The position numbers and the translations under genes are program-made. DNA of 64,000 bases from Prevotella vespertina. Lineage in GTDB: Bacteria > Bacteroidota > Bacteroidia > Bacteroidales > Bacteroidaceae. How positions within the stretch are numbered: position 1 is the stretch's first letter; each line of letters starts with the position of its first letter. Under the pieces are notes generated by a model that saw only the letters and a program-made list of their open reading frames with translations, did not search any database and was not told the DNA's origin. Below, piece after piece: positions 34,978-44,968 of the stretch. The stretch spans positions 124,001 to 188,000 of the forward strand of contig NZ_VVIQ01000003.1 of NCBI RefSeq assembly GCF_009728485.1. Direction: 5' to 3'.

Positions 34978-35093
34978 AGGTCATTCAACTGGTTCTGTTT
35001 TGACAAAAGTACAACGTATAATTGATGCCAAGAAACATTTTTATTCAAATTAAAACTATCTATTCCTCTTTTAGACTTTTTTAGTTACTAACC

Positions 35094-35516
35094 CTATTGG
35101 AGTTCCTTTTTAAGCTCATAACTAATACGATGTGAGGTGTACATCTCTAGGATTGCTGAGATTAAAAGAAGTATCACCCAATTATGATGAAAGACATTCA
35201 CGTAAGTGGTATAACCCTCAGCTGTATTAGAGAATACAGGGCGAAGGAACATATAAGAGTCCTCCACCATGAAGAAGCCAGCAATTATAAAGCCAAAGCC
35301 AGCAATAGTCATAATCTTACGTAAGCGACGAATAGTCAGTGAAGAACCGTCATATCGTTGACGTGACTGCATTAAGACGAAAGCAAGAGCACCGATAAGC
35401 ATTATCCAACATGCCACGTGTTGAATAATGAAAAAGGCGTAGAGCCCTGCACCTGCAACCATCATTATTCCACCAAGAAGATAGATTATTGATTCAAGTT
35501 TACTCAGTTGTCTCAT
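35094..35516 (-). CDS. Four-helix membrane protein, hypothetical
   Basis: 140 residues from MRQLSKLES with four hydrophobic segments (about 11-30, 33-51, 67-85 and 112-128). The start at 35516 overlaps the end of the divIC-like gene by 17 bases; an alternative start at 35546 would extend the overlap to 47 bases and is less likely. The tight overlap suggests coupling to the cell-division gene. I do not recognise the family. Confidence 0.8.
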   Translation of the reverse strand: MRQLSKLESIIYLLGGIMMVAGAGLYAFFIIQHVACWIMLIGALAFVLMQSRQRYDGSSLTIRRLRKIMTIAGFGFIIAGFFMVEDSYMFLRPVFSNTAEGYTTYVNVFHHNWVILLLISAILEMYTSHRISYELKKELQ

Positions 35517-35841
35517 ACTTTTGGGTATTATCTGGCTGTTCATCATCGCTTAGCACGAAGATATCCTCATCTTCAGTCTTCATGAAATAACGCTCCCTTG
35601 CGATGCGAGCAATCGCTTTCGGGTCACGCTTTAAGTCCTTTAGTTGTTGGGTATCATGATGATATTGCCTATCATACTTTTGGATTTCTGCCTTCAAGTC
35701 TTTAATCTGGTAGGCATATTCAATACGCTTCATAAAGCTATTCTCATCCAAGACTCCTACAATGAGAACGCCCAAGAGGATAACAATATGAAACTTGAAC
35801 CGACTTAGAAAGCCAAGTATATGTCCAGTAATCTTGCTCAC
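35500..35841 (-). CDS. Septum formation initiator (DivIC/FtsB-like)
   Basis: 113 residues with a short cytoplasmic start, one membrane segment (about 16-32) and a periplasmic coiled coil with RIEYAYQIKDLKAEIQKYD, ending near the RDPKAIARIARERYFM motif typical of this family. DivIC/FtsB forms a complex with FtsL and FtsQ at the septum. A -7 element TACTTTTG lies at 35860-35867 (minus strand), 19 bases before the ATG. The acidic tail is unusual for length but not for the family. Confidence 0.9.
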   Translation of the reverse strand: MSKITGHILGFLSRFKFHIVILLGVLIVGVLDENSFMKRIEYAYQIKDLKAEIQKYDRQYHHDTQQLKDLKRDPKAIARIARERYFMKTEDEDIFVLSDDEQPDNTQKYETTE

Positions 35842-35964
35842 TTATTACTCAATTTTGTGCAAAAGTAAGGAAAAGATTGCACATGTTGGCATATAGCAAA
35901 CAGATTTTTAGCAAATTAACAATTTAATATCTATGCTCTAAGAGCGTCTTTTCTCAACTTTTAT

Positions 35965-35972
35965 TACCTTTG
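35965..35972 (+). promoter_or_regulatory. Promoter -7 element TACCTTTG for dnaX
   Basis: TACCTTTG, 26 bases before the dnaX ATG; the divIC-like promoter fires in the opposite direction from the same gap. Confidence 0.7.
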
Positions 35973-35998
35973 CATCACGAATTAGAAAAGTATGATTT

Positions 35999-37813
35999 AT
36001 GGATGAATATATCGTCTCAGCGCGTAAGTATCGACCGATGTCCTTCGACTCTGTCGTGGGTCAACAGGCTTTGACCACCACGCTGAAGAATGCTGTAAAA
36101 AGTGGCAAATTGGCTCATGCCTATCTCTTTTGTGGACCGCGAGGAGTGGGTAAGACAACTTGTGCACGTATCTTCGCTAAGGCTATCAACTGCGAGAATC
36201 CCACCAATGAGGGTGAGGCTTGCAATGAATGTGAGAGCTGTAAAGCCTTTGCCGAAGGGCGCAGTTACAACATATTTGAGCTTGATGCAGCAAGTAACAA
36301 CTCGGTTGAGAACATCAAGACGCTTATGGAGCAGACCCGCATACCACCGCAGGTTGGACGCTACAAAGTGTTTATCATCGATGAGGTTCATATGTTATCA
36401 ACAGCTGCCTTTAACGCATTTCTCAAGACATTGGAGGAACCTCCTGCACACGTAATCTTCATCCTTGCAACCACTGAAAAGCATAAGATCTTACCAACCA
36501 TATTGTCTCGTTGCCAGATATATGACTTCGAACGCATGACAGTTCCTAATATCATCAACCACTTAAAGGCCGTTGCTGAGAAAGAGAACATACAATATGA
36601 TGAGCAAGCTCTCAATATCATCGCAGAGAAAGCAGATGGCGGTATGCGTGATGCTCTCTCTATCTTCGATCAAGCAGCAAGTTTCTCACAAGGCAATATC
36701 ACCTACCAAAAAGTGATAGAAGACCTCAATGTGCTTGATGAAGACAATTATTTCAACATCATCAATCTTGCTCTTGAGAATAAGGTAAGCGACATTATGG
36801 TTCTTCTGAACAATGTTATCAACAAAGGTTTTGATGGTGGTCACCTCATCAACGGACTTGCTTCGCACGTTCGCAACGTATTAATGGCAAAAGATGTACA
36901 AACTCTACCATTATTAGAGGTTAGCGAACAACAACGCAAACGATACCAAGAACAGGCGCAGAAGTGCCCTACTCTCTTCCTATACAACGCTTTGAAGATT
37001 ATGAACCAATGTGATGTTGAATATCGACAAAGCTCTAATAAGCGGTTACTCGTTGAGCTCACGCTCATTCAAGTAGCACAAATCACACAGAAGGATGATG
37101 ATGTCCCAGCCTCGGGGCGTAGCCCTAAACGATTAAAATCCCTGTTTAAGAATCTTATTGTAAAGGCTCAACAGAAACCGACTCAGCAGGTGGTTGGGAG
37201 CCTTAGACATCATCATGAGGCGTCTCACAAGTCAACTGACAACGAGACTCCTGTAACCATTGCGCCCTCTTCTAACAACTCTACCGAAGCATTAACAACC
37301 AATCAGAGTGGTACAGCCGTCGTCACCCATGGTTTACCTACATCGATCAACTTAGGAGGAATGGGGCTTTCGGTCAGCAACTTACTCAAAGGAGAAGAAC
37401 GTAAAAACACCAATGCCAACGAGCCAGAAGTAACCAACAAAGAGGAGAAAGAGGAGTTTTCTCAACAAGAACTCATCGTACAATGGCGTGCAATGTGTAA
37501 ACGTATGCCTAACGGAATGCAAGCTCTTGCACAGCGCATGGGCAATATCACCCCTACAATAACAGCTTTCCCGAATATTCAGATACTTGCTGAAAACAAT
37601 ATCCAACTCAGTGAGTTGCTACCTATCAAGGCTCGTCTCCGAGCTACATTGGCTAAGTATCTGCATAATGGACAGCTTGAGGTGGACATTAGACTTGCCA
37701 AACAAGAAGAGATAAAGCCAATGCTTACACCTCATCAAGAACTCGAGAAACTCAAAAAAGAGAATCAACCCGTATTGAGACTCATTGAGGCTCTATCGTT
37801 GGATTTGGCTTAG
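35999..37813 (+). CDS. dnaX: DNA polymerase III gamma/tau subunit
   Basis: 604 residues. The clamp-loader ATPase. Walker A GPRGVGKT (about 46-53), the zinc-binding cysteines in CENPTNEGEACNECESC, the DEVH Walker B in FIIDEVHMLS and the SRC arginine-finger motif in LSRCQIYDF are all present. The region from about 375 is low complexity, as in tau linkers, and the last 130 residues would form the polymerase-contacting part. I see no programmed frameshift heptamer with certainty. Confidence 0.96.
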   Translation: MDEYIVSARKYRPMSFDSVVGQQALTTTLKNAVKSGKLAHAYLFCGPRGVGKTTCARIFAKAINCENPTNEGEACNECESCKAFAEGRSYNIFELDAASNNSVENIKTLMEQTRIPPQVGRYKVFIIDEVHMLSTAAFNAFLKTLEEPPAHVIFILATTEKHKILPTILSRCQIYDFERMTVPNIINHLKAVAEKENIQYDEQALNIIAEKADGGMRDALSIFDQAASFSQGNITYQKVIEDLNVLDEDNYFNIINLALENKVSDIMVLLNNVINKGFDGGHLINGLASHVRNVLMAKDVQTLPLLEVSEQQRKRYQEQAQKCPTLFLYNALKIMNQCDVEYRQSSNKRLLVELTLIQVAQITQKDDDVPASGRSPKRLKSLFKNLIVKAQQKPTQQVVGSLRHHHEASHKSTDNETPVTIAPSSNNSTEALTTNQSGTAVVTHGLPTSINLGGMGLSVSNLLKGEERKNTNANEPEVTNKEEKEEFSQQELIVQWRAMCKRMPNGMQALAQRMGNITPTITAFPNIQILAENNIQLSELLPIKARLRATLAKYLHNGQLEVDIRLAKQEEIKPMLTPHQELEKLKKENQPVLRLIEALSLDLA

Positions 37814-37892
37814 AACAGTTTAGTTGGCATTCCTCTCAATAGTGCAACACTCTTACTAGGGCTAGAGATAATAAAAGACTGAAAAGAAGAAG

Positions 37893-37980
37893 AGCCTTTC
37901 TTATCATTAAAGAGAGGCTTTCTTCATAGCAAAGAAACGCCTTCCTTAAATAAAGGAAAGTACTTCTTCGATTATGACTA
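37893..37980. repeat. 22-bp-pitch array, AGCCTTTCTT / ACGCC core family
   Basis: Units at 37893, 37915, 37937 and 37959. Unit 1 and unit 2 pair as AGCCTTTCT with AGAGAGGCT-like complement, which may also terminate dnaX transcripts. It shares its cores with the arrays at 28681 and 62092. Confidence 0.88.
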
Positions 37981-38126
37981 ACAATCAACAGGTTTAGAGA
38001 CTGACAAAAGTAGCATAATTAGTCAGCATGGGTAACATCTCACAAGACTGCTAAATAGAAACGTTAAAATAGCGTAATGATATTTGAATTCACCATTATT
38101 TCTGTACTTTTGCATGGTTTTAGGCA

Positions 38127-40970
38127 ATGAGAAATAAGAGCATTATACTCCTACTATCGTTCGTCATCGTGTGTGCGATGGCAAGTGTTCGTATGCCAGT
38201 ACCACAACCTAAGAAAGCAAAGAAGGTTAAGGGTAATGTCATTGCAGTGGACAGCTTGCTAAGAGGCAACGCTGGGAACGATGAGAAAAAGGTTGAAGGA
38301 AACGCACAAGATACCACGAAGATGGACTCTCTTCAGTTGGCTATCTATCACCATAACAAGGCTATTGATGATTCGATTAGGGCTGATAGCATTATGAAAT
38401 CACGCTCAAATGGAATCAACTCTCCAGTTACTTATTCTGCACAGGACTCTTTGGTCTATGATGCCAGCACGGGAACTGCCTACTTATACGGCGGTTCTAA
38501 GGTTGATTATGAGAATATGAAGCTGGCGAGCGATAAGGTGTTTATGAATCTAGACAGCAGTTTGGTGCGTGCAACGGGTACTCCCGACTCAACGGAAGAG
38601 GGTGGAATCAAAGGAAAACCACTCTTTACTATGGGCAAAGATGAGTACAAGAGTGACACAATGGCCTTCAACTTCAAATCAAAGAAAGGCTTGATTAAAG
38701 GTGTCTACACTGCACAACAGGATGGTTTCCTTAGTGGTGAGGTGGGCAAAAGAGACTCTACTGGGGTCATATACTTACAACATGGACGCTATACAACGTG
38801 TGATGACCCTCATCCGGACTTCTATATTGCACTCTCAAGAGCCAAGGTTCGACCAGGAAAGGATGTTGTCTTTGGTCCAGCTTACCTAGTAGTAGCTGAC
38901 ATTCCATTGCCTTTAGCCATTCCTTATGGATTCTTCCCCTTCTCAAAGAAATACTCTAGTGGATTCATCATGCCTAATTATGGAGATGAAAGTAACCGCG
39001 GTTTCTATCTTCGTGATGGTGGTTATTACTTCGCAATAAGTGATAAGTGGGACTTAAAACTGTTGGGGGAAATCTATACCAAAGGCTCTTGGGGACTATC
39101 AGCAGCCAGCAACTACCGCAAACGTTATCGTTATTCGGGTTCGTTCCTGTTTAGTTATCAAGATTCAAAGACAGGTGATAAGGGCTTACCAGACTACTCC
39201 GAACAGGAGAGCTTTAAGATTCAATGGAACCATAGACAGGATCCGAAAGCGAATCCATACAGCTCTCTTGCTGCCAGCGTGAACTTTGCGACGTCAAGTT
39301 ATGAGCGCAACAACCTCAATAGCTTATACAACCCACAGACCTTAACTCAGTCTACTCGTACGTCTTCTGTTAGCTGGAGTACAAATTTCTCAAGTATAGG
39401 CTTGTCACTAAGTGCTACCACAAACCTATCGCAGAACATGCGTGATAACACCATACAAATGACCCTCCCCGACTTGAATATCAGCCTAAGTCGCTTCTAT
39501 CCATTCAAACGGAAGCATGCTGTGGGTAAGGAGCGTTGGTATGAGAAAGTATCTATGAGCTATACTGGACAGTTATCTAACTCGATCACAACTAACGAGG
39601 ATAAACTATTGCACTCGAACCTCTTTAAGGACTGGCGGAACGGCTTCCAACATACGATTCCAGTACAGGCTAACTTCACCTTATTTAATTATATCAACGT
39701 CACACCATCGTTCAATCTCGTTGACCGAATGTATTCAAAGAAGGTGAATCGCTCGTGGGATGCAATCCATCAGACGGAGGTGAAAGATACAACATACGGT
39801 TTCCACAATGTTTATAATTGGAGAATGAGCGTTGGAGCAAGTACGAAGTTATATGGTTTCTGGAAGCCTAATCGTAAGCTATTTGGCGATAAGATCCAAG
39901 CAATCCGACACGTCATCACCCCTCAAATCTCATTCTCTTATTCGCCTAACTTCGGCTCTCGTCATTATGGTTACTACGATAGTTACCAGTACACAGACGC
40001 GAGCGGTAACGTGAAACTCGTTGAGTATTCTCCTTACCAAGAGGAGCTTTATAGCGTACCAGGAAAGACCAAAACGGAGATGATTTCATGGGACGTTAGC
40101 AACAATCTGGAGATGAAGATCAAGAGTGACAAGGACTCTACTGGATTTAAGAAGATTAGTCTCATTGACGAGTTGGGAGCGACGATGTCTTACAATGCAG
40201 CAACCAACTTCCATCGTTGGAGTGACCTAGGTGTACGCCTCCGATTGAAGTGGTGGAAGAATTACACATTCTCTATGAATGCCCAATTCGCTACTTATGC
40301 ATATGAGTTAGATGCTAGTGGCAAACCATACGTTGGTAACCACACAGAATGGGGATATGGTCGCTTACCTCGATTCCAAGGTATGTCGCAGAACTTCTCA
40401 TTCACTCTTAACCCAGAGAAATTGCGTAAGTGGTTCGGACATAAGGATGATAAGGACGACAACAAGGTTTCAGAAGGAAGCGATGGACCAGATACCAACA
40501 TCGAATCGAACATGGATGACGACCTCGAAAAAGGTAAATATGCAGCCAAGAAGAAGCGTGGTAACATCGCAGAAACAGATGAGAACGGTTACATGAGATT
40601 TAATATGCCTTGGTCATTAACCATTGGTTATGGTATCACAATGCGTGAGAATACGGGTGGAAAGTTCAATACTAAGACCATGCGTTACCCTTATAAGTTC
40701 ACACAGACATTGAATGTCTCAGGGAATATTCGTATCAGTGACGGATGGAATATCAACTTCTCTAGTGGCTATGATTTCGAGAATCACGCCATGAGTATGA
40801 CAACTGCTAGTCTGTCTCGCGACCTTCACTGCTTCAATATGAGTGCGTCAGTTGTATTGGCACCTTACACCTCTTACAACTTTACTTTCCGTTGTAACGC
40901 ATCAACACTAACGGATGCCTTGAAGTATGATAAGCGTAGTGGTATCACCAGGACAATACAATGGTACTAA
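38127..40970 (+). CDS. lptD: LptD-like outer-membrane LPS assembly protein
   Basis: 947 residues. A signal peptide ends near residue 20. Residues of about 95-260 are an OstA/LptA-like jellyroll (TAYLYGGSKVDYENM, KSKKGLIKGVYTAQQDGFLSG), and the rest is a beta barrel rich in aromatic, alternating strands ending in a C-terminal Tyr. That order is LptD, which inserts lipopolysaccharide in the outer leaflet. Bacteroidetes members are long, like this one. The barrel contains an acidic Asp/Lys insert around 770-820. The -7 element TACTTTTG at 38105-38112 lies 14 bases before the ATG. Confidence 0.9.
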   Translation: MRNKSIILLLSFVIVCAMASVRMPVPQPKKAKKVKGNVIAVDSLLRGNAGNDEKKVEGNAQDTTKMDSLQLAIYHHNKAIDDSIRADSIMKSRSNGINSPVTYSAQDSLVYDASTGTAYLYGGSKVDYENMKLASDKVFMNLDSSLVRATGTPDSTEEGGIKGKPLFTMGKDEYKSDTMAFNFKSKKGLIKGVYTAQQDGFLSGEVGKRDSTGVIYLQHGRYTTCDDPHPDFYIALSRAKVRPGKDVVFGPAYLVVADIPLPLAIPYGFFPFSKKYSSGFIMPNYGDESNRGFYLRDGGYYFAISDKWDLKLLGEIYTKGSWGLSAASNYRKRYRYSGSFLFSYQDSKTGDKGLPDYSEQESFKIQWNHRQDPKANPYSSLAASVNFATSSYERNNLNSLYNPQTLTQSTRTSSVSWSTNFSSIGLSLSATTNLSQNMRDNTIQMTLPDLNISLSRFYPFKRKHAVGKERWYEKVSMSYTGQLSNSITTNEDKLLHSNLFKDWRNGFQHTIPVQANFTLFNYINVTPSFNLVDRMYSKKVNRSWDAIHQTEVKDTTYGFHNVYNWRMSVGASTKLYGFWKPNRKLFGDKIQAIRHVITPQISFSYSPNFGSRHYGYYDSYQYTDASGNVKLVEYSPYQEELYSVPGKTKTEMISWDVSNNLEMKIKSDKDSTGFKKISLIDELGATMSYNAATNFHRWSDLGVRLRLKWWKNYTFSMNAQFATYAYELDASGKPYVGNHTEWGYGRLPRFQGMSQNFSFTLNPEKLRKWFGHKDDKDDNKVSEGSDGPDTNIESNMDDDLEKGKYAAKKKRGNIAETDENGYMRFNMPWSLTIGYGITMRENTGGKFNTKTMRYPYKFTQTLNVSGNIRISDGWNINFSSGYDFENHAMSMTTASLSRDLHCFNMSASVVLAPYTSYNFTFRCNASTLTDALKYDKRSGITRTIQWY

Positions 40971-41044
40971 GTTATCATAGAATATAAATAATGAAGAGAC
41001 AAGCTCCTTCTTATTCAAATACACAACTCAAACAAGAAAGAAAT

Positions 41045-42220
41045 ATGAAGAAACAAACACAGGCTATCCACCTGTCTTACAAGCGTCGGGATGCTTATGA
41101 TGCTTTAAGCATGCCTGTATATAATGCAGTTGCCTACGAGTTCGACAATGCCCAAGTAATGGCTGATGCTTTCTGTGGACGTATTGATGCCCCAGACTAC
41201 TCTCGTGTTGAGAATCCAACAGTAACAAATCTGGAGTTGCGAATCAAGGCTTTGACAGGTGCAGAGCGTGTAACGGCTCTTAACTCGGGTATGGCTGCTA
41301 TCAGTAATACAATGTTTGCCATCGTTGAACAAGGTAAAAATGTAATTACATCACGCCATCTCTTTGGCAACTCCTACTCTCTTTTGACATCAACTCTCAA
41401 ACGACTTGGAGTAGAGGCAAAGCTTTGTGACCTTACAGATGTTGCATCTGTAGAGGCTCAAATAGATGAGAATACATGCTGTTTGTTCCTTGAGATTATG
41501 ACAAACCCGCAGTTGGAAGTAGCCGATGTAAAGGCTTTGGCTAATATAGCACATAGACATGGTATTCCTGTTGTTGCCGATACGACGATTATTCCTTTCA
41601 CTCAGTTCTCTGGCAAGGAGTTGGGAATTGATATTGAGGTGGTGTCTAGTACGAAGTATATCAGTGGAGGGGCTACATCATTGGGCGGACTTATCATCGA
41701 CTATGGAGCATACCCAGCTATCACCGACCGATTAATGAATGAGATGCTATTTAACCTCGGTGCATACATGACACCACAGGTTGCTTACATGCAGACATTG
41801 GGCTTGGAGACGCTTGAGGCACGTTACCGCATACAGTCAAGCAATGCCTTAGAATTAGCAAAGAGACTGCGCACACTTACACCTATTCGTAAAGTAAATT
41901 ATGTTGGACTGGCTGATAATCCTTATCACGAGCTGTCAGTTCGTCAATATGGAGAGACTGCTGGTGCAATGGTAACCATTGATTTAGAAAATCAAGAGGC
42001 TTGTTTCAGGTTCCTCAACAACCTAAAACTCATTCATAGAGCCACAAACCTATTCGATAATCGCACACTTGCAATACACCCTTCAAGTACTATTTTCGGA
42101 CTCTTTACACCCGAGGAACGCACAGCTATGGACATATTTGATACGACAATCCGCCTCAGTATTGGATTGGAGAGCGTTGATGATCTGTTTGATGATATTA
42201 AACAAGCATTGGATGTATGA
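41045..42220 (+). CDS. Cys/Met-metabolism PLP enzyme (MetY/MetB-like)
   Basis: 391 residues from MKKQTQAIH; an upstream ATG at 40991 adds 18 unlike residues. A fold-type I PLP enzyme of the trans-sulfuration family with YSRVENPTVTNLELRIKALTGAE, the ALNSGMAAIS phosphate-binding block and the PLP lysine in SSTKYISGGATSLGG. O-acetylhomoserine sulfhydrylase, cystathionine gamma-synthase and methionine gamma-lyase all share these, so the exact reaction is open. It overlaps the PatB-like gene by 4 bases, so the two sulfur-amino-acid genes are co-translated. Confidence 0.88.
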   Translation: MKKQTQAIHLSYKRRDAYDALSMPVYNAVAYEFDNAQVMADAFCGRIDAPDYSRVENPTVTNLELRIKALTGAERVTALNSGMAAISNTMFAIVEQGKNVITSRHLFGNSYSLLTSTLKRLGVEAKLCDLTDVASVEAQIDENTCCLFLEIMTNPQLEVADVKALANIAHRHGIPVVADTTIIPFTQFSGKELGIDIEVVSSTKYISGGATSLGGLIIDYGAYPAITDRLMNEMLFNLGAYMTPQVAYMQTLGLETLEARYRIQSSNALELAKRLRTLTPIRKVNYVGLADNPYHELSVRQYGETAGAMVTIDLENQEACFRFLNNLKLIHRATNLFDNRTLAIHPSSTIFGLFTPEERTAMDIFDTTIRLSIGLESVDDLFDDIKQALDV

Positions 42221-43398
42221 TGAAGACGTATGATTTCGATACTTTGATAGATCGTTCGGGGAGTGGTGATTTAAAGCATGAAGCCCTCCTCCCACGTTGG
42301 GGACGTAATGACCTCTTACCTTTATGGGTGGCTGATATGGATTTCGCCACGCCCGATTTCGTGGTAGATGCACTCAAAGAGCGATTGAATCATCCTATCT
42401 TTGGCTATACTGTTGACCCATCCGATTATCGTCCTGCTATCATCGATTGGATTCGTACACACCATCATTGGGAAGTTAAATCAGAATGGTTGAGTTTCAT
42501 TCCTGGTATTGTTAAGGGGATAGGTCTTGTCGTAAACGTATTCACAAGGCCTGATGAGAAGGTGATTATTCAGCCTCCAGTCTATCATCCTTTCCGCCTA
42601 ACTCCAGAGGGAAATCATAGGGAGGTGGTATTTAATCCACTACTTCGTCGTGAAGATGGATACTACGATATGGACTTTGAAAACCTTGAGCAGGTTTGTG
42701 ATGAGAAGTGTCGTGTGCTCATCCTATGCAATCCTCATAACCCAGCGGGACTATGTTGGTCGAAGGAAACGTTGATTCGTTTGGCTGATTTCTGCTATCA
42801 ACATCACATCCTTGTCATCAGTGATGAGATACATAGTGACATGGCACTTTTCGGTAATCAACACGTCCCCTTCGCTAGTGTTTCCCAGCATGCTGCAGAC
42901 ATTAGTATTACTTTCGGCGCACCAACCAAGACATTTAACATGGCTGGAATCGTTAGTTCTTACGCCATTGTTCCTAATGTGGAACTACGTGAGAAGTTCT
43001 TTGGTTGGCTAAAAGCAAACGAACTTGACGAACCTACGCTTTTTGCTCCTATTGCCACAATTGCCGCTTTCCGTAAGGGGGAAGAGTGGCGCAAGCAGAT
43101 GTTAGCATACGTGGAAGAGAATGTGAAATTCGTGGAGGAATATTGCAAAGAGTACATTCCAGGCATACATCCATTACGCCCTCAAGCAAGTTTTTTGATG
43201 TGGTTAGACTGCAACGAACTAGGTCTCAATCATGAGCAACTCCTCGAACTCTTCATTGACAAGGCTCATTTAGCATTGAATGATGGTGAGATGTTCGGTC
43301 CTGGAGGCAAAGGTTTCATGCGTTTAAACATCGGAACCCCTCGCTCCATACTGCACCAAGCATTGAGCCAGTTGGCTGATGCTGTAAGAAGACTATAA
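42217..43398 (+). CDS. PatB/MalY-type cystathionine beta-lyase
   Basis: 393 residues. A class I/II aminotransferase-fold enzyme of the MalY/PatB group: LPLWVADMDFATP at the start, NPHNPAGLCWSKE, SDEIHSD and the PLP lysine in FGAPTKTFNMAG. It cleaves cystathionine to homocysteine, pyruvate and ammonia. With the preceding enzyme it could make homocysteine, which MetH with its separate activation domain (31751-32590) would methylate. The unit ends in a hairpin terminator. Confidence 0.92.
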   Translation: MMKTYDFDTLIDRSGSGDLKHEALLPRWGRNDLLPLWVADMDFATPDFVVDALKERLNHPIFGYTVDPSDYRPAIIDWIRTHHHWEVKSEWLSFIPGIVKGIGLVVNVFTRPDEKVIIQPPVYHPFRLTPEGNHREVVFNPLLRREDGYYDMDFENLEQVCDEKCRVLILCNPHNPAGLCWSKETLIRLADFCYQHHILVISDEIHSDMALFGNQHVPFASVSQHAADISITFGAPTKTFNMAGIVSSYAIVPNVELREKFFGWLKANELDEPTLFAPIATIAAFRKGEEWRKQMLAYVEENVKFVEEYCKEYIPGIHPLRPQASFLMWLDCNELGLNHEQLLELFIDKAHLALNDGEMFGPGGKGFMRLNIGTPRSILHQALSQLADAVRRL

Positions 43399-43423
43399 TA
43401 TATAAGGTAGAAGAAGACAAATC

Positions 43424-43468
43424 AAGGAGCGGGATTGTAGCATTAATTGTACTATAATTCCGCTCCTT
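43424..43468 (+). terminator. Terminator of the sulfur-amino-acid pair
   Basis: AAGGAGCGGGATTGTAG pairs (two wobble pairs) with CTATAATTCCGCTCCTT, followed by TTATAAG. Confidence 0.82.
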
Positions 43469-43553
43469 TTATAAGAGTATGTCATGCGTATAACTATGAA
43501 AGGAATAGATTTGTTGCAGATTAGAAAAAAACACATAAGTTTATCCTAAAACG

Positions 43554-43584
43554 TTGTATATTACAATATAAAAGTCTATCTTTG
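43554..43584 (+). promoter_or_regulatory. Promoter TTG-N20-TATCTTTG for the symporter
   Basis: TTG at 43554-43556 and TATCTTTG at 43577-43584 with a 20-base spacer; a leader of about 120 bases follows. I see no folded riboswitch in that leader. Confidence 0.65.
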
Positions 43585-43709
43585 CAATTGACTTATAATA
43601 CTCGAAGAGTAGGAGGACAATGCTACCAACCCAATTATCCATTATTGAAAATAGACTTATTGGTTGTTAATTCCTTAATTATAAACTATTACTAACATAC
43701 AAGTACTAT

Positions 43710-44882
43710 ATGGAGAAGAAAAGAAGAATCGGGCTCTTGCCAAGAGTGATTATCGCAATCCTATTAGGTATTGCTTTGGGCTATTTCCTTCCAGCCCCTG
43801 CAGTAAGAGTGTTCCTCACGTTTAACAGTATTTTTAGCCAATTCCTTGGCTTCATGATTCCATTAATCATTATAGGACTCGTGACTCCTGCGATTGCAGG
43901 AATCGGTAAGGGAGCAGGTAAAATGCTATTAGCAACAGTTGTGATAGCATACGTTGATACTGTCATCGCTGGTAGCTTATCCTACGGGACGGGTTCATGG
44001 CTATTCCCTTCAATGATTGCCTCAACAGGAGGGAGTATGCCCCATATAGACAAGGCGACAGAGTTAGCCCCTTACTTTACTATCACCATCCCAGCAATGG
44101 TTGATGTAATGAGTGGGTTGGTATTCTCTTTCATTGTAGGTTTAGGTATTGCTTATGGCGGACTTCGCACGTTGGAGAATGTCTTTAATGAGTTTAAACA
44201 CATTATAGAAAAAGTGATTGAAAAGGCTATCATCCCTCTCCTACCTTATTATATATTCGGTGTTTTCCTCAATATGACCCATAACGGACAAGCAAGACAG
44301 GTGTTATTAGTGTTTTCACAGATTATCATTGTCATCCTTGTTCTGCATGTTCTTATCCTCATTTATGAGTTCTGTATTGCAGGAACCCTTACTAAGCAGA
44401 ATCCGTTCCGGTTACTATGGAATATGTTACCAGCTTACCTCACAGCATTGGGAACAAGCTCTTCAGCAGCAACGATACCCATCACTCTGGCACAGACAGA
44501 GAAAGCCGGCGTAAGGAAAGAGGTGGCTGGCTTCGTCATTCCCCTTTGTGCTACAATCCACCTCAGTGGCAGTGCGATGAAGATTACCGCATGTGCGCTC
44601 ACCATCTGTTTATTGACAGGTTTACCACATGGTATGGGCTTATTCATTTATTTCATACTCATGTTATCCATTATCATGGTGGCTGCCCCGGGCGTACCAG
44701 GTGGTGCTATCATGGCAGCATTAGCCCCATTAGCTAGCATCTTAGGCTTTAATGACGAGGCACAAGCATTGATGATTGCCCTTTACATTGCGATGGATAG
44801 CTTCGGTACTGCCTGCAACGTAACAGGTGATGGAGCAATTGCCATTGCTATTAATAAGCTCTTTAAAAAGAATAAACTATAA
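43710..44882 (+). CDS. Dicarboxylate/amino acid:cation symporter (DAACS family)
   Basis: 390 residues with about eight hydrophobic segments and two re-entrant loops. The first loop is TSSSAATIPITL, the second holds DSFGTACNVTGDGAIA, both diagnostic of the glutamate/dicarboxylate symporters. It imports acidic substrates with Na+ or H+. The gene is alone with its own promoter and is followed 87 bases later by pepT, which has its own promoter. Confidence 0.93.
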   Translation: MEKKRRIGLLPRVIIAILLGIALGYFLPAPAVRVFLTFNSIFSQFLGFMIPLIIIGLVTPAIAGIGKGAGKMLLATVVIAYVDTVIAGSLSYGTGSWLFPSMIASTGGSMPHIDKATELAPYFTITIPAMVDVMSGLVFSFIVGLGIAYGGLRTLENVFNEFKHIIEKVIEKAIIPLLPYYIFGVFLNMTHNGQARQVLLVFSQIIIVILVLHVLILIYEFCIAGTLTKQNPFRLLWNMLPAYLTALGTSSSAATIPITLAQTEKAGVRKEVAGFVIPLCATIHLSGSAMKITACALTICLLTGLPHGMGLFIYFILMLSIIMVAAPGVPGGAIMAALAPLASILGFNDEAQALMIALYIAMDSFGTACNVTGDGAIAIAINKLFKKNKL

Positions 44883-44930
44883 AAATATATAGCAAAGATT
44901 ACCACATTAGACTATCTTAAAAAGATGTTG

Positions 44931-44938
44931 TACCTTTG
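44931..44938 (+). promoter_or_regulatory. Promoter -7 element TACCTTTG for pepT
   Basis: TACCTTTG, 30 bases before the pepT ATG; it excludes the upstream TTG at 44936 as a start because that codon overlaps the element. Confidence 0.72.
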
Positions 44939-44968
44939 CAAGAAAGACAATTAAATATCTGTAAGAAC

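Noticed and set aside
44936..44968. TTG start for pepT
   Set aside because: It overlaps the -7 promoter element; ATG 44969 matches the family start.
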